DNA from: Ciona savignyi
Taxonomy: Eukaryota > Chordata > Ascidiacea > Phlebobranchia > Cionidae
Reading direction: 5' to 3'
Length of the DNA stretch: 64,000 nt
Assembly (NCBI GenBank): GCA_000149265.1
Contig: CH003138.1
Coordinates: 62,001-126,000 of the forward strand
Shown: positions 42,001 to 46,998 of the stretch, piece by piece
How positions within the stretch are numbered: the first letter of the stretch is position 1
Layout of the letters: the number at the start of each line of letters is the position of its first letter
Program-made: the position numbers and the translations under genes
Notes under the pieces: model-generated
Seen by the model: only the letters and a program-made list of their open reading frames with translations
Database searches by the model: none
Told to the model about the DNA's origin: nothing

Positions 42001-45000
42001 TCATCATCAGATGACAATGTCTTCGAGGAAACAAAGCGTAATGACTCTTGTGACACTATCAATCAGGTTTCTATTATTATGTTGCAAAATTACTCCATAG
42101 ATGTTGCAAAAGACCCCCGAGACGCAAAGCACATATTGTAGCGCGCAGAACCATGACTGGGAAGATCGAATTGTAACCAGTCGCTCATAATAGCTTTTAT
42201 AATCTAACTATAAACTCGTGGTTTTCTTGCAAAATTTCTGTTTTACCGGCCTTTACATTTCTACTCTAGGAATAAATATGAGTAATAAATAATATTTTTA
42301 CCGGGCAAGGATTCGACCCATGATTACCTCTCGTCAACAAGACGGTTTTTTATATCGAATTTATTGTTGGCGTTAACCATTCGCTACACGGCTGTACTTG
42401 TTTAATAATGCCTTGTTGTTTCAAAGCAGCCATGTGGCGCAAAGCACCTCACAGTGGATAAGCCGCAATGGGAACCTGAAGTAAAAAGAAAAAAGAAAAT
42501 GTAAGTTAATGTTTCCGTATTATTTCATGTTGGTATAAATTCGATTTTAAGTTAATTCTCGGCAATACAAAAGTCTTATTGTGTATTTCTTGGAAATGTA
42601 ATTGTGGGTCCAAATTGGATTTGATTGGGTTGAAGGTAGATAGTGGGGACATATAGTGGTCCATGACTAGACTTTTACAATTTTGGGTAAGCATATAGTA
42701 TGTTACAAGATGGATCAATTTTAATTAATTTTGTTAAATGTAAGTCTCCTTATTGTGAGTCACGCCGGATTCTGCAAGACAGAATAATACAACAACATGA
42801 TATTTTCGTGGTCGATACCTGTAAGCAGATATCTCGGGACTAGATGTCAATTTGCACCAAATTTTTAAGAAACTTCTTAAAATATGTAACCAAGTAGACA
42901 ATTAAATATAAAATGAAATAATACAGTATATTCCGTAAAGTTTACAAAGTTAAAACTATTAACACGTGTATGAAATACCTGGACACATCCAATACAATTC
43001 AAGAGAAATTCAATGCCATTTCCTCTTATCCGGATATATTTAGGGAAACGCGACCTCACGCAATTTAATGATCATGTGGTTTTATCGCCCTGTAGTACCA
43101 CGAAGAAAATGTTAAAACTTAGGACAGGTTGGCTTACTTGAATTAGATGTGTAGCAGTAAAATTGCGTAAAGTAAAAAGAGACCTCGACTAACCACAGAA
43201 TACAAAAAGCATTATATTATGCAGAGAGATCAGTTTATTAGATATAACGCCTCGATCTGTCAACATAATGTTTGGGTTGAGAACCCTGCGATTGCTTTAG
43301 TGGACACTTAGTGGATGCTGCTTTAATCTTCACCTTTTACAATTATGGACATAAAATGTGGCCACAGTCTTTTTAACATCATTACGTTCTTCACAGCAAT
43401 TTACGAACAAATCGTCATCGGTCGTTTAAAGTTCCCACCAGTTCTTCAGATGAAGATGGGGGGTCCTGTAGGGGTGAAAGGGGAATTCCCCATACTGCAA
43501 CCCTTAATAGGGTTGGTCCGAGGAATTCCACTTCCCCGAGTACAAAACAAGAGGGTTCAAAACATGGGGTTAATAACCCTACTCCAGATAGGGGAAAGGA
43601 AAGAAACAATTTACCCAGGAGTAATTCCTCTAATCGTGGTAAAGATGTATCACCCAGTCCCACCGCTGAATGTTGTTTAACTCGCAAAAGCTGGGGCCGC
43701 ACTTCTTCTTTAGATCGCCAACATGGGGAAGCACCTAAACCAAGAAAAGGAATATTGAAAAAAGGAAACTCCACTGATTCTGAAACGTCATCAAGTAAGT
43801 CATAGAGTCATTTCAACTCATCACTGGAGCTCATAGGTTTGTCTTATTCAAATTTTCGTTTCTCACGTGAAATTTTAAACCTAATTAATTTCAACAAAAA
43901 CAAGAAAAGAAAGAGGTAAACGATTAATCATAAAATCTTATCAGGAACTTTATGATGTATTTTAATACTATTTGGTGGTAGATTATGTGCATGAAATCTG
44001 CTTTAGATTATTTTTGAACTAAAATGTTTTTTTTTCTAAATTTGTAACTTTTAGTCAAAAAGTTCCGGCCACTTAAAACTGGAGACGAAAAATACCCGGA
44101 CGTCGGAAACTACAGGAGAAAACGTCTTCGGAAGATACCTTCCCTTGAGGTAAACGGGGTATTTTATTCACCATTGCATGAAAATTATTTATTTGTGTTT
44201 GATTTGTACTATATTGATAAAAAATGTGTTGCATATATTGATTTACCTTTATCAGACACCTGTTCGTAGTTGTATTCTTTATGCGAGCTTCGAAGAACCA
44301 ACAATCTGCCATATTTTCCCAGACTAGCTCGTGTGCGACACCTAGCAGCCCACTCTCTTTCATTTCATCCACCGCACATAGGCGCAATATGATGACTCGC
44401 GGCTCCTCCGTGGATTCAGCATTCCCACGATTTCGTGGCGGGCTACGTGGTCCATTGTTCGAACATGGTCATAATAATGATTGTGACGTCATGACGGCAG
44501 GAGCAGCAATGCGGAACAGTCCAGTGCAAGAAAAAAGTGATTCAGCCTGTTTATTGTATTCATCTCTGAGTTGAAATAATTAACTGTTGCACCTTAGTTT
44601 ATTGCGACCCTGTTCAATAGTTGGAAAATACATTGGATGTATTTTCTCGTAAAACATGTTCCCCTACTACATTTAAATGTATAATTAGGTTTATTTTTAT
44701 CGGATAGTTTAATCGGTAAAAACGTGGCAGGTAGCTAGCTGGTTTTGCATATAATTTGGTGGTAAAACCTGTGGATTAATGGGTTAATGTAAAGACTGTT
44801 AGATTTGCTCAACCCGATAAATTCATGAAAGATGGTTCGTAGCAAGTTAGAATTTAATATTTGCTTTTTTCGGCAGAATTGTCGAAAAGTCCAGGAAATC
44901 CCCCCGACCCCCCTAAAGTCTCACGAGTGGTCGGAGCGGATATTTGGTTGAGGTGGTCGAACTGCGCATGTGACCAGGATGAAGAGAGTTATACGCTGGA

Positions 45001-45508
45001 ATGTCAATGTTCGGGTTGGTGGTTTTGAATGTGGGGGATTAAGCCGTGCGTTTCCGCGAAATCTCAAGTTTGATGTCGGCGCTTGCCCTAACTATTCAAA
45101 GCGTCGCGTCAAAGGTGTTTAGATGTAACCCAGTTAATTGCTGGCGGGTTGTGTTTCTAGGAAATGCGCGTAATGGTCTTCGACTTAGCGGAATTCATGC
45201 AATGATTTGGAACTTAATCATTTTTTTAAACCGACAGCAAACACGTGAAATATGAGTAAGCCCGCATTTGTGTCGCGCACGCACACCCACGCATTTCACG
45301 TCATCACCAGGTTAACTGATACATTCCATTTATCCCAGGTAACTCAACATGGAAAGTTCTCGCCCAAAATATTTCATCCACATCCTACCACGTGATTGGC
45401 CTGGACCGTCGTATGACGTATGTGTTCCGCATCGCTGCGTCCAGTGGAGGGCGACAAGGAGCCTTCAGCCAACCTTCACAAACTGTTTCGTTTATAAAAC
45501 GAAGGTAA
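1..45508 (+). CDS. OBSCN: Obscurin/UNC-89-like giant muscle kinase gene (3' part; start outside window)
   Basis: One long multi-exon gene, read by joining GT-AG exons whose phases agree. It encodes Ig, SH3, DH-PH, Ig, Ig, a repeat-rich linker, Ig, kinase 1, linker, Ig, Ig, kinase 2 and FN3. The combination SH3-DH-PH plus Ig domains plus two MLCK-type kinases is diagnostic of obscurin/UNC-89, which sits at the M-band of striated muscle, links myofibrils to membranes and signals through Rho GTPases. SPEG also has two such kinases but lacks SH3-DH-PH. The reading enters from upstream in frame 2, so the N-terminal Ig array is missing here. The last FN3 exon runs into a TAA at 45506-45508, followed by AATAAA at 45613. 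Two junctions remain unresolved: kinase 1 to the 31.2 kb linker, and the exon at 44.3 kb to FN3. The region could therefore be annotated as two or three gene models. The domain parts are listed separately below. Confidence 0.85.
2..1537 (+). CDS. Obscurin-like gene: acidic, unstructured exons before the first Ig domain
   Basis: Five exons are read at 2-198, 326-466, 647-906, 1245-1294 and 1476-1537. Each join keeps the frame: phase 2, 2, 1, 0, then 2 into the next Ig exon. The protein is rich in Asp, Glu, Ser and Thr, with no recognisable fold. An open frame continues past the donor at 907 to a TAA at 924-926, which could be mistaken for the gene end. The donor (GAAG/GTTCTA) is weak, so a truncated isoform that stops at 926 is possible. 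Downstream exons at 1245 and 1476 fit the phase exactly, which favours continuation. The first exon enters from outside the window. Confidence 0.65.
1917..2840 (+). CDS. Obscurin-like gene: Ig (I-set) domain upstream of SH3
   Basis: Three exons, 1917-2026, 2082-2184 and 2648-2840, form one I-set Ig domain. The first Cys is in VVFACIVSG, followed by FPEPTIKWRREG with the core Trp, then the closing strand LTIHDVTMSDAGLYSCQARN with the DxGxYxC signature. Phases are 2 in, 1, 2, 0 out. After the domain comes an Asp/Met-rich stretch encoded by repeated GATGACGT-type sequence. Such Ig domains in this family serve as structural and protein-binding modules of the sarcomeric scaffold. Confidence 0.85.
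2970..3752 (+). CDS. Obscurin-like gene: Ser/Thr/Asp-rich linker between Ig and SH3
   Basis: Two exons, 2970-3153 and 3508-3752, join in phase 1 and end in phase 0. The protein has acidic runs (HDDFSDDDVS, DVTDDVITDNDTSDD) and a Ser-rich end (SDSSSESESFRS), with no known domain. It is probably a flexible, phosphorylatable linker. The donor at 3154 is GTGACG, which overlaps a TGACGTCA palindrome. Confidence 0.7.
3850..4142 (-). mobile_element. tRNA-derived SINE copy A (minus orientation)
   Basis: About 290 bp, near full length. It reads from the tail (TATCCCCGTGAATGGGAAAAC) to a tRNA-like head on the minus strand. It shares its whole length with the copies at 37.2, 47.4, 48.9 and 56.9 kb. It lies in the intron between the Ser-rich linker and the SH3 exon. 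The rest of that intron (4143-5071) shows nothing recognisable. Confidence 0.8.
5072..5566 (+). CDS. Obscurin-like gene: SH3 domain and Ser-rich linker
   Basis: Exons 5072-5235 and 5351-5566 join in phase 2. The domain opens DVYYAVTSIAG with the ALYDY-like motif and continues with LHLKAGQPVEVMD and EWMVRTRP at the ligand-binding Trp region. It closes with GFVDPVYL, equivalent to the usual G-V/I-P-x-Y-L end. The second exon adds a basic and Ser-rich linker ending NRENK. In obscurin and UNC-89 an SH3 domain directly precedes the DH-PH module, as it does here. The exon leaves in phase 2. Confidence 0.88.
5628..6922 (-). repeat. 109-bp minisatellite array 1 (about 12 copies)
   Basis: Tandem units of 109 bp, set in minus orientation relative to array 2, fill almost all of the intron before the DH exon. 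A typical block is CCACCCACGAGGATATAAAT followed by GAACCAACCATCCACACAC. Units are over 90% alike by eye, so the array is young or homogenised. Open frames of 94 residues staggered by 109 bp are by-products of the repeat. The last unit ends about 30 bp before the DH coding sequence, and its GTAATAG is changed to GTAACAG. Confidence 0.95.
6952..8043 (+). CDS. Obscurin-like gene: DH (RhoGEF) domain
   Basis: Four exons: 6952-7101, 7502-7583, 7641-7811 and 7890-8043. The domain starts with CLIQEETEFINKLRRACHVI, like helix 1 of Dbl-homology domains. CR1 follows with HVIFGDLQGIEQFHSNILLP, which spans the first junction. The CR3-like helix is QQPMQQLTLYQYYLKLLLGD, where most RhoGEFs have P-x-Q-R-I-x-x-Y-P-L-L-L. 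The usual Arg of that helix is Gln here. Phases agree throughout if the acceptor at 6951 is used. DH domains exchange GDP for GTP on Rho GTPases. The divergence in CR3 leaves activity uncertain. Confidence 0.82.
7313..7475 (+). mobile_element. 5'-truncated SINE relic inside the DH intron
   Basis: This segment matches the body and tail of the SINE family found elsewhere in the window (GAACCCAGTGAATTATTGGG, then TGGGCGCGAGGTGATCTGAC). The tRNA-like head is missing. It sits in the intron 7102-7501. Confidence 0.65.
8277..8773 (+). CDS. Obscurin-like gene: PH domain
   Basis: Exons 8277-8428 and 8590-8773. The strand pair GILHLV and RRLFLFQNYLIVAKI is the typical PH start after a DH domain. The closing helix is KSWRREIGRIIMEA with the invariant Trp. 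The exons enter in phase 1 and leave in phase 1. The PH domain follows the DH domain directly, as in other Dbl-family proteins. It would bind phosphoinositides or partners and tune the GEF. Confidence 0.85.
9006..9367 (+). CDS. Obscurin-like gene: Ig domain after PH
   Basis: Exons 9006-9116 and 9203-9367, both phase 1 at each border. The first half has MHLFCYVTGIPPPEVAWMK with Cys and core Trp. The second half ends IHLSNVTRDDAGKYTCCV with the DxGxYxC signature. It is followed in phase by either the next Ig exon at 14729 or a short terminal exon at 9519. Confidence 0.87.
9519..9580 (+). CDS. Possible alternative terminal exon (short SH3-DH-PH-Ig isoform)
   Basis: The acceptor TTTTTCCCTAG is followed in the right phase (1) by about 20 codons ending in TGA at 9578-9580. 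AATAAA lies at 9675-9680. If used, it would end the protein soon after the DH-PH-Ig part and leave out the kinases. There is no domain to confirm it. Transcript evidence is needed to separate it from chance. Confidence 0.3.
9581..14728. other. Large intron of the obscurin-like gene (5.4 kb from 9368)
   Basis: No coding exon was recognised. It holds the 42-bp tandem repeat at 11461-11690 and a single relic of the 109-bp unit at 14051-14094. One TGACGTCA lies at 11914. Short open frames at 12038-12310, 13252-13449 and 14199-14414 have no recognisable domain or supporting splice sites. Internal promoters for shorter obscurin isoforms could lie here, but I see no clear one. Confidence 0.6.
11461..11690. 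repeat. 42-bp minisatellite, about 5.4 copies
   Basis: The unit starts GGTGTTGTACTGAGCAC and repeats at 11461, 11503, 11545, 11587, 11629 and 11671. Copies differ by only a few bases. Because 42 is a multiple of three it creates an open frame on the minus strand, which I regard as non-coding. Confidence 0.93.
14729..15187 (+). CDS. Obscurin-like gene: second Ig domain after PH
   Basis: Exons 14729-14964 and 15127-15187. The domain has VAKLHCDVTALPEPRVSWFK (Cys, core Trp) and VTLTIYDVTIEDIGCYTCK (DxGxYxC type). The second exon gives the last strand GEAQSTGRLFYSPSP. It enters in phase 1, compatible with the Ig exon ending at 9367, and leaves in phase 1. Confidence 0.85.
15200..15560. repeat. 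Degenerate tRNA-like repeats in intron
   Basis: Several short stretches resemble a tRNA B-box region: GAGCCCACCATGGGTTCGAAAC near 15265, a weaker one near 15420, and CGCCGGTTCGAAACTC near 15525. They look like decayed short SINE heads. No full cloverleaf could be drawn. The intron continues to the 109-bp array 2. Confidence 0.35.
15961..17076 (+). repeat. 109-bp minisatellite array 2 (about 10 copies, plus orientation)
   Basis: The same 109-bp unit as array 1 but in the opposite orientation, for example GTTGCTGGAGCTATTACAGT followed by GTGTGGATGGTTGGTTC. The array ends about 50 bp before the Glu-rich exon at 17129. Together with array 3 (minus) it forms a large inverted repeat around two exons. 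Confidence 0.95.
17129..18482 (+). CDS. Obscurin-like gene: Glu-rich and Ser/Thr-rich linker exons
   Basis: Exons 17129-17345, 17423-17559 and 18094-18482 (donor GTATAT). They join in phases 1, 2, 1 and 2. The first exon is a (GAG/CAG)-type tract coding about 60 Glu/Gln residues, likely a charged helix or a repeat expansion. The next two are Ser/Thr-rich without a known fold (LTSLPTSPLMSP; TESTGRSTSKASEPS). The open frame runs past the donor into the decamer satellite, which I do not consider coding. The matching phase at 20879 supports the donor at 18483. Confidence 0.68.
17577..18022 (-). repeat. 109-bp minisatellite array 3 (about 4 copies, minus orientation)
   Basis: About four units fill nearly the whole intron between the exons ending at 17559 and starting at 18094. 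The array starts less than 20 bp after the splice donor. Orientation is opposite to array 2. Confidence 0.94.
18551..18673 (+). repeat. Decamer satellite (AACCCATCCC)n, left tract
   Basis: About twelve units with variants (AACCCAACCC, ATCCC) run directly into the assembly gap. The same decamer forms the right tract at 20459-20850. Confidence 0.95.
18674..18773. other. Assembly gap of 100 N
   Basis: Exactly 100 unknown bases, the usual placeholder for a gap of unknown size. It begins inside the decamer satellite, so the join to the right is not supported by sequence. Confidence 0.99.
19099..20433 (-). CDS. Antisense gene fragment, C-terminal exons of an unrecognised protein
   Basis: Five minus-strand exons, all phase 0 with GT-AG borders: 20362-20433, 20215-20295, 20072-20164, 19333-19455 and 19099-19263 with a TGA stop. 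They give about 177 residues. Features are EEIAEEWFDDDFGISS, ELDELIVANPILQSLDHIME, a His-rich segment GHGHDFHLPHSNDHH, and a C-terminal helical part with NRLKWGTLKKRDMVDLIL, ELRCDEHNWTDYDNDE and KEQLCHVMFELLIHDTL. The last part faintly recalls the C-terminal helical region of large centrosomal proteins (CEP350-like), which is a guess only. ATTAAA (minus) near 18891 could serve as polyA signal. The 5' exons are absent: the upstream intron runs into the decamer satellite. It sits in the plus-strand intron 18483-20878, as a nested gene or a misassembled piece. Confidence 0.7.
20459..20850 (+). repeat. Decamer satellite (AACCCATCCC)n, right tract, about 39 copies
   Basis: Nearly perfect tandem repeats of a 10-bp unit. 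All three minus-strand frames give a repeated GWDGLGWVGM peptide of up to 172 residues, which is a repeat artefact. The right end is 28 bp from the obscurin-like exon at 20879, the left end 25 bp from the first exon of the antisense gene. Confidence 0.98.
20879..22475 (+). CDS. Obscurin-like gene: linker with 10-residue MTSQ tandem repeat
   Basis: Exons 20879-21019, 21403-22199 and 22392-22475, in phases 2, 2, 1 and 1. The middle exon is long (797 bp) and contains about eleven tandem 10-residue units of the type EMTSQI-x-E-x-S/T from 21722 to 22051 (30-bp DNA period, most copies with TGACGTCA). Units are rich in Ser, Thr, Lys and Glu, with no fold recognised. The small exon at 22392 adds a hydrophobic stretch (FSAVIPIVVSSVIVG) that could be mistaken for a membrane segment. 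The exact role is unknown. Length variation between alleles is likely. Confidence 0.75.
22593..23034 (+). CDS. Obscurin-like gene: Ig domain before kinase 1
   Basis: Exons 22593-22726 and 22809-23034. The start KPEFITSLK is the standard first strand of I-set domains. It is followed by LNVTVTGEPKPMMTWFKDG (core Trp) and SGLYSCVAKNDHGVATTSC. The first Cys position is Asn-Val here, and the middle of the domain is short. It enters in phase 1 and leaves in phase 1. Ig next to kinase is the obscurin/MLCK/titin arrangement. Confidence 0.83.
23035..26833. other. Intron before kinase 1 (3.8 kb)
   Basis: No domain-bearing exon was found. It holds a short run of a 15 to 17-bp repeat (CCGTATTGGAAACAC type) near 24717-24780 and a 27-bp repeat at 25294-25420. 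A minus-strand open frame of 143 codons at 23155-23586 has no recognisable motif and is left out. Additional Ser-rich exons could be hidden here. Confidence 0.5.
25294..25420. repeat. 27-bp minisatellite, about 4.5 copies
   Basis: Unit ATTCCGCGTGTCGTGCTGTA plus seven bases, repeating at 25294, 25321, 25348, 25375 and 25402 with increasing divergence. Confidence 0.8.
26834..29970 (+). CDS. Obscurin-like gene: protein kinase domain 1 (MLCK-like, motifs intact)
   Basis: Six exons: 26834-26939, 27089-27292, 28240-28381, 28934-29136, 29429-29581 and 29847-29970, all with matching phases. The kinase starts YIVKDPLGRSGRFGKVWLVE (Gly loop, with an extra residue between the first two Gly) and has the ATP Lys in RFAAKQC and the helix-C Glu in EFEMEIELMN. 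The catalytic loop is ILHLDLKPENIL, the metal motif IDFGFARRY, and the activation end GTPEFVAPEV. The lobe closes with QCLKHTWLSKP. HLD in place of HRD is normal for the titin/MLCK/obscurin group. All catalytic residues are present, so an active Ser/Thr kinase is expected. Introns 27293-28239 and 28382-28933 hold no other gene. The second contains a decayed 109-bp-type unit near 28668-28740. Confidence 0.93.
30709..30789 (+). CDS. Obscurin-like gene: basic tail exon after kinase 1, with stop
   Basis: The acceptor TTCTATAG is followed in phase 0 by RSINAVRAMTRLQAGLKKND and a TGA at 30787-30789. Joined to the kinase end (VARRKWV) it gives a basic amphipathic helix of the R-R-K-W...A-V-R-A-M-x-R-L type that follows MLCK-family kinases and often binds calmodulin or folds onto the kinase. 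AATAAA lies at 31060-31065. No usable GT donor exists in phase 1 to reach the next exon at 31213, so this may be the true end of one isoform. Confidence 0.6.
   Translation, partial: RSINAVRAMTRLQAGLKKNDGATFSK
31060..31065 (+). promoter_or_regulatory. Candidate polyA signal after kinase 1 tail exon
   Basis: AATAAA about 270 bp after the TGA at 30789. It supports a transcript ending after kinase 1. Confidence 0.4.
31213..33888 (+). CDS. Obscurin-like gene: Ser/Asp-rich linker between kinase 1 and the next Ig
   Basis: Six exons: 31213-31283, 32203-32336, 32545-32648, 32959-33046, 33474-33633 and 33784-33888. Phases run 1 in, 0, 2, 1, 2, 0, 0, without conflict. The protein is Ser-, Asp- and Pro-rich with no domain, ending ISPPLFV at the edge of the next Ig. 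The incoming phase 1 does not match the phase 0 end of kinase 1, so an undetected exon or a separate start (second transcript) is needed. Intron 31284-32202 is very AT-rich with nothing else visible. Confidence 0.65.
34035..34137 (-). repeat. tRNA-like relic next to a splice acceptor
   Basis: On the minus strand the sequence begins GTCGTGTGGCCGAATGGTTA, a Ser/Leu-tRNA-like D-arm with A box. It ends with GAGTTCGAAACTAAGGCC, a B-box-like T-arm. The middle is expanded with poly-A/T. It is a tRNA-derived repeat, not a functional tRNA: the stems do not pair well. Its end is only a few bases from the acceptor of the Ig exon at 34141. Confidence 0.5.
34141..34588 (+). CDS. Obscurin-like gene: Ig domain, first of the pair before kinase 2
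   Basis: Exons 34141-34310 and 34429-34588, phase 0 in, 2, and 0 out. It has SDAQLSCTVTCHPAPEVTWY with Cys and core Trp, and ITEVQPTDQGEYMVTISNSY. The usual second Cys of the YxC motif is Val (EYMVTIS), so this Ig lacks the canonical disulfide. This is common in intracellular Ig domains. Confidence 0.86.
34927..35306 (+). CDS. Obscurin-like gene: short linker exons between Ig domains
   Basis: Exons 34927-34985 and 35270-35306 join in phase 2 and end in phase 0. They encode GFTTAKYELLREITPSVKYR and a short basic segment. The role is unknown. Confidence 0.65.
35598..36468 (+). CDS. Obscurin-like gene: Ig domain directly before kinase 2
   Basis: Exons 35598-35749 and 36275-36468. It begins VVPPCFDDIMEDVECNVGDS and has NPQPVVSWYKDD (core Trp) and IVINNITADRAGVYSCVASS (YxC signature). 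It is followed by a Ser/Asp-rich segment and leaves in phase 1 into the kinase. The 525-bp intron has an open frame on the plus strand that is not coding. Confidence 0.88.
36767..39405 (+). CDS. Obscurin-like gene: protein kinase domain 2 (NFG variant, possible pseudokinase)
   Basis: Five exons: 36767-36923, 38058-38190, 38346-38501, 38772-38923 and 39180-39405, all phases matching. The acceptor at 36766 gives DTYRFVGVIGRGAFSVIKRA with a normal Gly loop. VAAKFVQ holds the ATP Lys and QNEIEFLTK the helix-C Glu. The catalytic loop HLDVKPENIL is intact. The metal-binding motif reads LVNFGSAKE, so the DFG Asp is Asn. The activation segment end is GTPDFVSPEV, with Ser for the Ala of APE. The lobe ends DAIMHNWM and KRKWQ. 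The change removes the main Mg2+-binding side chain, so catalysis is doubtful, although ATP binding may remain. Intron 36924-38057 holds SINE copy B. Confidence 0.93.
37206..37503 (+). mobile_element. tRNA-derived SINE copy B (plus, best preserved)
   Basis: The head CCCGATGGTCTAGCGGTTCA has a good A box. GGTTGTAGGTGCGAAACTGG supplies a B-box-like T-arm. The body holds GGGCAAGGCATTTTACGGAC and the tail GGGCGCGAGGTGATCTGACG up to CACGGGGATAAACATGAATA. About 298 bp. It lacks an obvious A-rich 3' end; the tail ends in a TATCCTA-type run. Confidence 0.85.
40212..44574 (+). CDS. Obscurin-like gene: kinase 2 C-terminal tail and disordered region
   Basis: Exons 40212-40395, 41656-41732, 41965-42066, 42427-42500, 43397-43794, 44055-44149 and 44323 onward. 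Phases agree from the kinase end (0, 1, 0, 0, 2, 1, 0). The first exon, RSLLTGRSTLTMRSISSLLL, follows KRKWQ as a post-kinase helix. The 398-bp exon at 43397 is read in a frame without any ATG: Ser/Arg/Asn-rich, ending KPRKGILKKGNSTDSETSS. The last exon either stops with TGA at 44572-44574 or splices on to FN3 by a donor I cannot identify with confidence. Introns 40396-41655 and 42501-43396 contain only decayed repeats. Confidence 0.65.
42295..42402 (-). repeat. tRNA-like relic in intron
   Basis: The minus strand reads CCGTGTAGCGAATGGTTAAC (A-box side) and, about 70 bases on, GGGTCGAATCCTTGCCCGG (T-arm and acceptor side). It is similar in plan to the relic at 34.0 kb. It ends about 25 bp before the exon at 42427. 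It is probably a decayed tRNA-derived element, since the anticodon arm region is expanded and unpaired. Confidence 0.45.
44877..45508 (+). CDS. Obscurin-like gene: C-terminal fibronectin type III domain and stop
   Basis: Exons 44877-45014 and 45339 onward join in phase 1. The first holds GNPPDPPKVSRVVGADIWLR with the FN3 Pro-rich start and the core Trp (WLRWSN), then ESYTLECQCSG. The second holds STWKVLAQN, SYHVIGLDRRMTYVFRIAAS (the L-x-P/R-x-x-x-Y-x-F-R signature) and PSQTVSF. The frame reads through GGTAAC to a TAA at 45506-45508. The same site could be a donor (AAG/GTAACA), but no further exon is visible before the next gene. AATAAA at 45613-45618 supports a terminal exon. Confidence 0.82.
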
Positions 45509-46998
45509 CATTGTTTTTATGGCGTCATTATGTTGTTTAATTACGAAAAGTGAAAGTATTGTTACGTCATTGACAGTACTCTTGGTGAATTGCATTTAAT
45601 GTTTGATTTTTCAATAAAACTTTAGAAAATTGACCCCAAATAATATTACGTACCGATACCTGTCAGATTTTAAAGCACCAATTAGCAAAGTTAAAAACGT
45701 ATATTTTGCTCCATTTAACACTTAGTTGGTACATAGTAGCATCATATTTAACAAAAGTCAACTAAATCGACATGAAGCGACATTTGTTCAATGTTTGTTA
45801 TTTTAATAGATTTGTTTATGTAAGTACAGACGTAGTTAATCCGTCGCCGATGCGTATATCGTTTTGTATTTCATGCTCAATACAAGTGTTTCTGTTATGT
45901 ACAATTGTACAGTTCTGCGAAATTTGATTCGTCTGTATTTTCGCTGTTATTTTCCGTGAATTCGCATTTAATGTGCATGCTTCTTATTTTGCTTGAGATC
46001 ACCATGCTTATTTATAATACAACGCAAAATGTAACTAAAATCTTACTGAAAATCGTAACTAAAATCTTACTGGCTGTCTTAACTAAATCTAATCGTAGCG
46101 TCCGTAAGTAATGATTGCTCGTTAGAATTGATTATTGCCAAGGTGACGTGCTATGTCACAAATACAATACAACTCCCCGCTGTAGATAGAGATCTGGATT
46201 GATAATTCGCGTCTAAGACGCCTCGCTCAGTGTCAGTGTGGACGAAGATTTAAACAAGAAACCCTGGTTCCTTCCTGTGTAAACAGCTGTTTGTTTTAGC
46301 GGTTTGCGAATTACTTCCATATTGAGTAAATTCAGCTCATGTCGTGCAGATTAGCGAATACTAAGTAGAGAAAATGAACTTTTTGTTTCAGTTTCGCCTG
46401 ATACTCTCTGGTTTAGTTTCCAAATTTACTTGTAAATTTCCATGCGTTCTATCAAGAGCTCGTGTTACTACAAGACACGTTTCCGGAAGGCCGAGTAGAT
46501 GAAACACTAAGTTCGCTGGTGCGTAGTATACAGCTGCTGGACATTTGAGAGGTTAGATAGAAAACTTATTTATGTCCATGTGGGCGGGATTATGACAGTT
46601 TAGAAAATAAAGCTAATACGCGCCGAATGACTTTGGTTGATGTAGATATAAAACAATTTGATTTGTGGTTGTAAGTTGAAGCTGACTGCGGGTAAAAAGC
46701 AAGTTTAGCTGAAGTGCTCTTATACTTTTGGAAAACCACGAAATACAGATGTGCAAATCAATAATTCATAGTGTTTAGGTCAGCTGTGCCTTGCTGTTAA
46801 GTAGGCAATGGTTAAATCGCTCACTTGACCTAATATCGGATATTTCTAGTCATTTTGGAAATTTGCATTATAAAAGTCACGTTTTCAAAACATCAGGTAG
46901 TTTACTCGTGTATGAACACGGCCAACTTGCTCTAACCCTAAATCTGTATTCCTATACACAGTATTTTTAGGAACTAATATCGTAACGTTGTAAGTGGA
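45509..46998. other. Intergenic region between the obscurin-like gene and the decarboxylase gene
   Basis: 1.5 kb. It contains AATAAA at 45613-45618 for the upstream gene. Nothing else is clear: no convincing TATA box, no repeat array, and only short open frames. The 5' untranslated region and promoter of the decarboxylase must lie here or be spliced from here. Confidence 0.55.

Noticed and set aside
43345..43680. Plus-strand frame with hydrophobic content (and its minus shadow) over the 43.4 kb exon
   Set aside because: The frame that matches both neighbouring exon phases is the Ser/Arg-rich one without an ATG.
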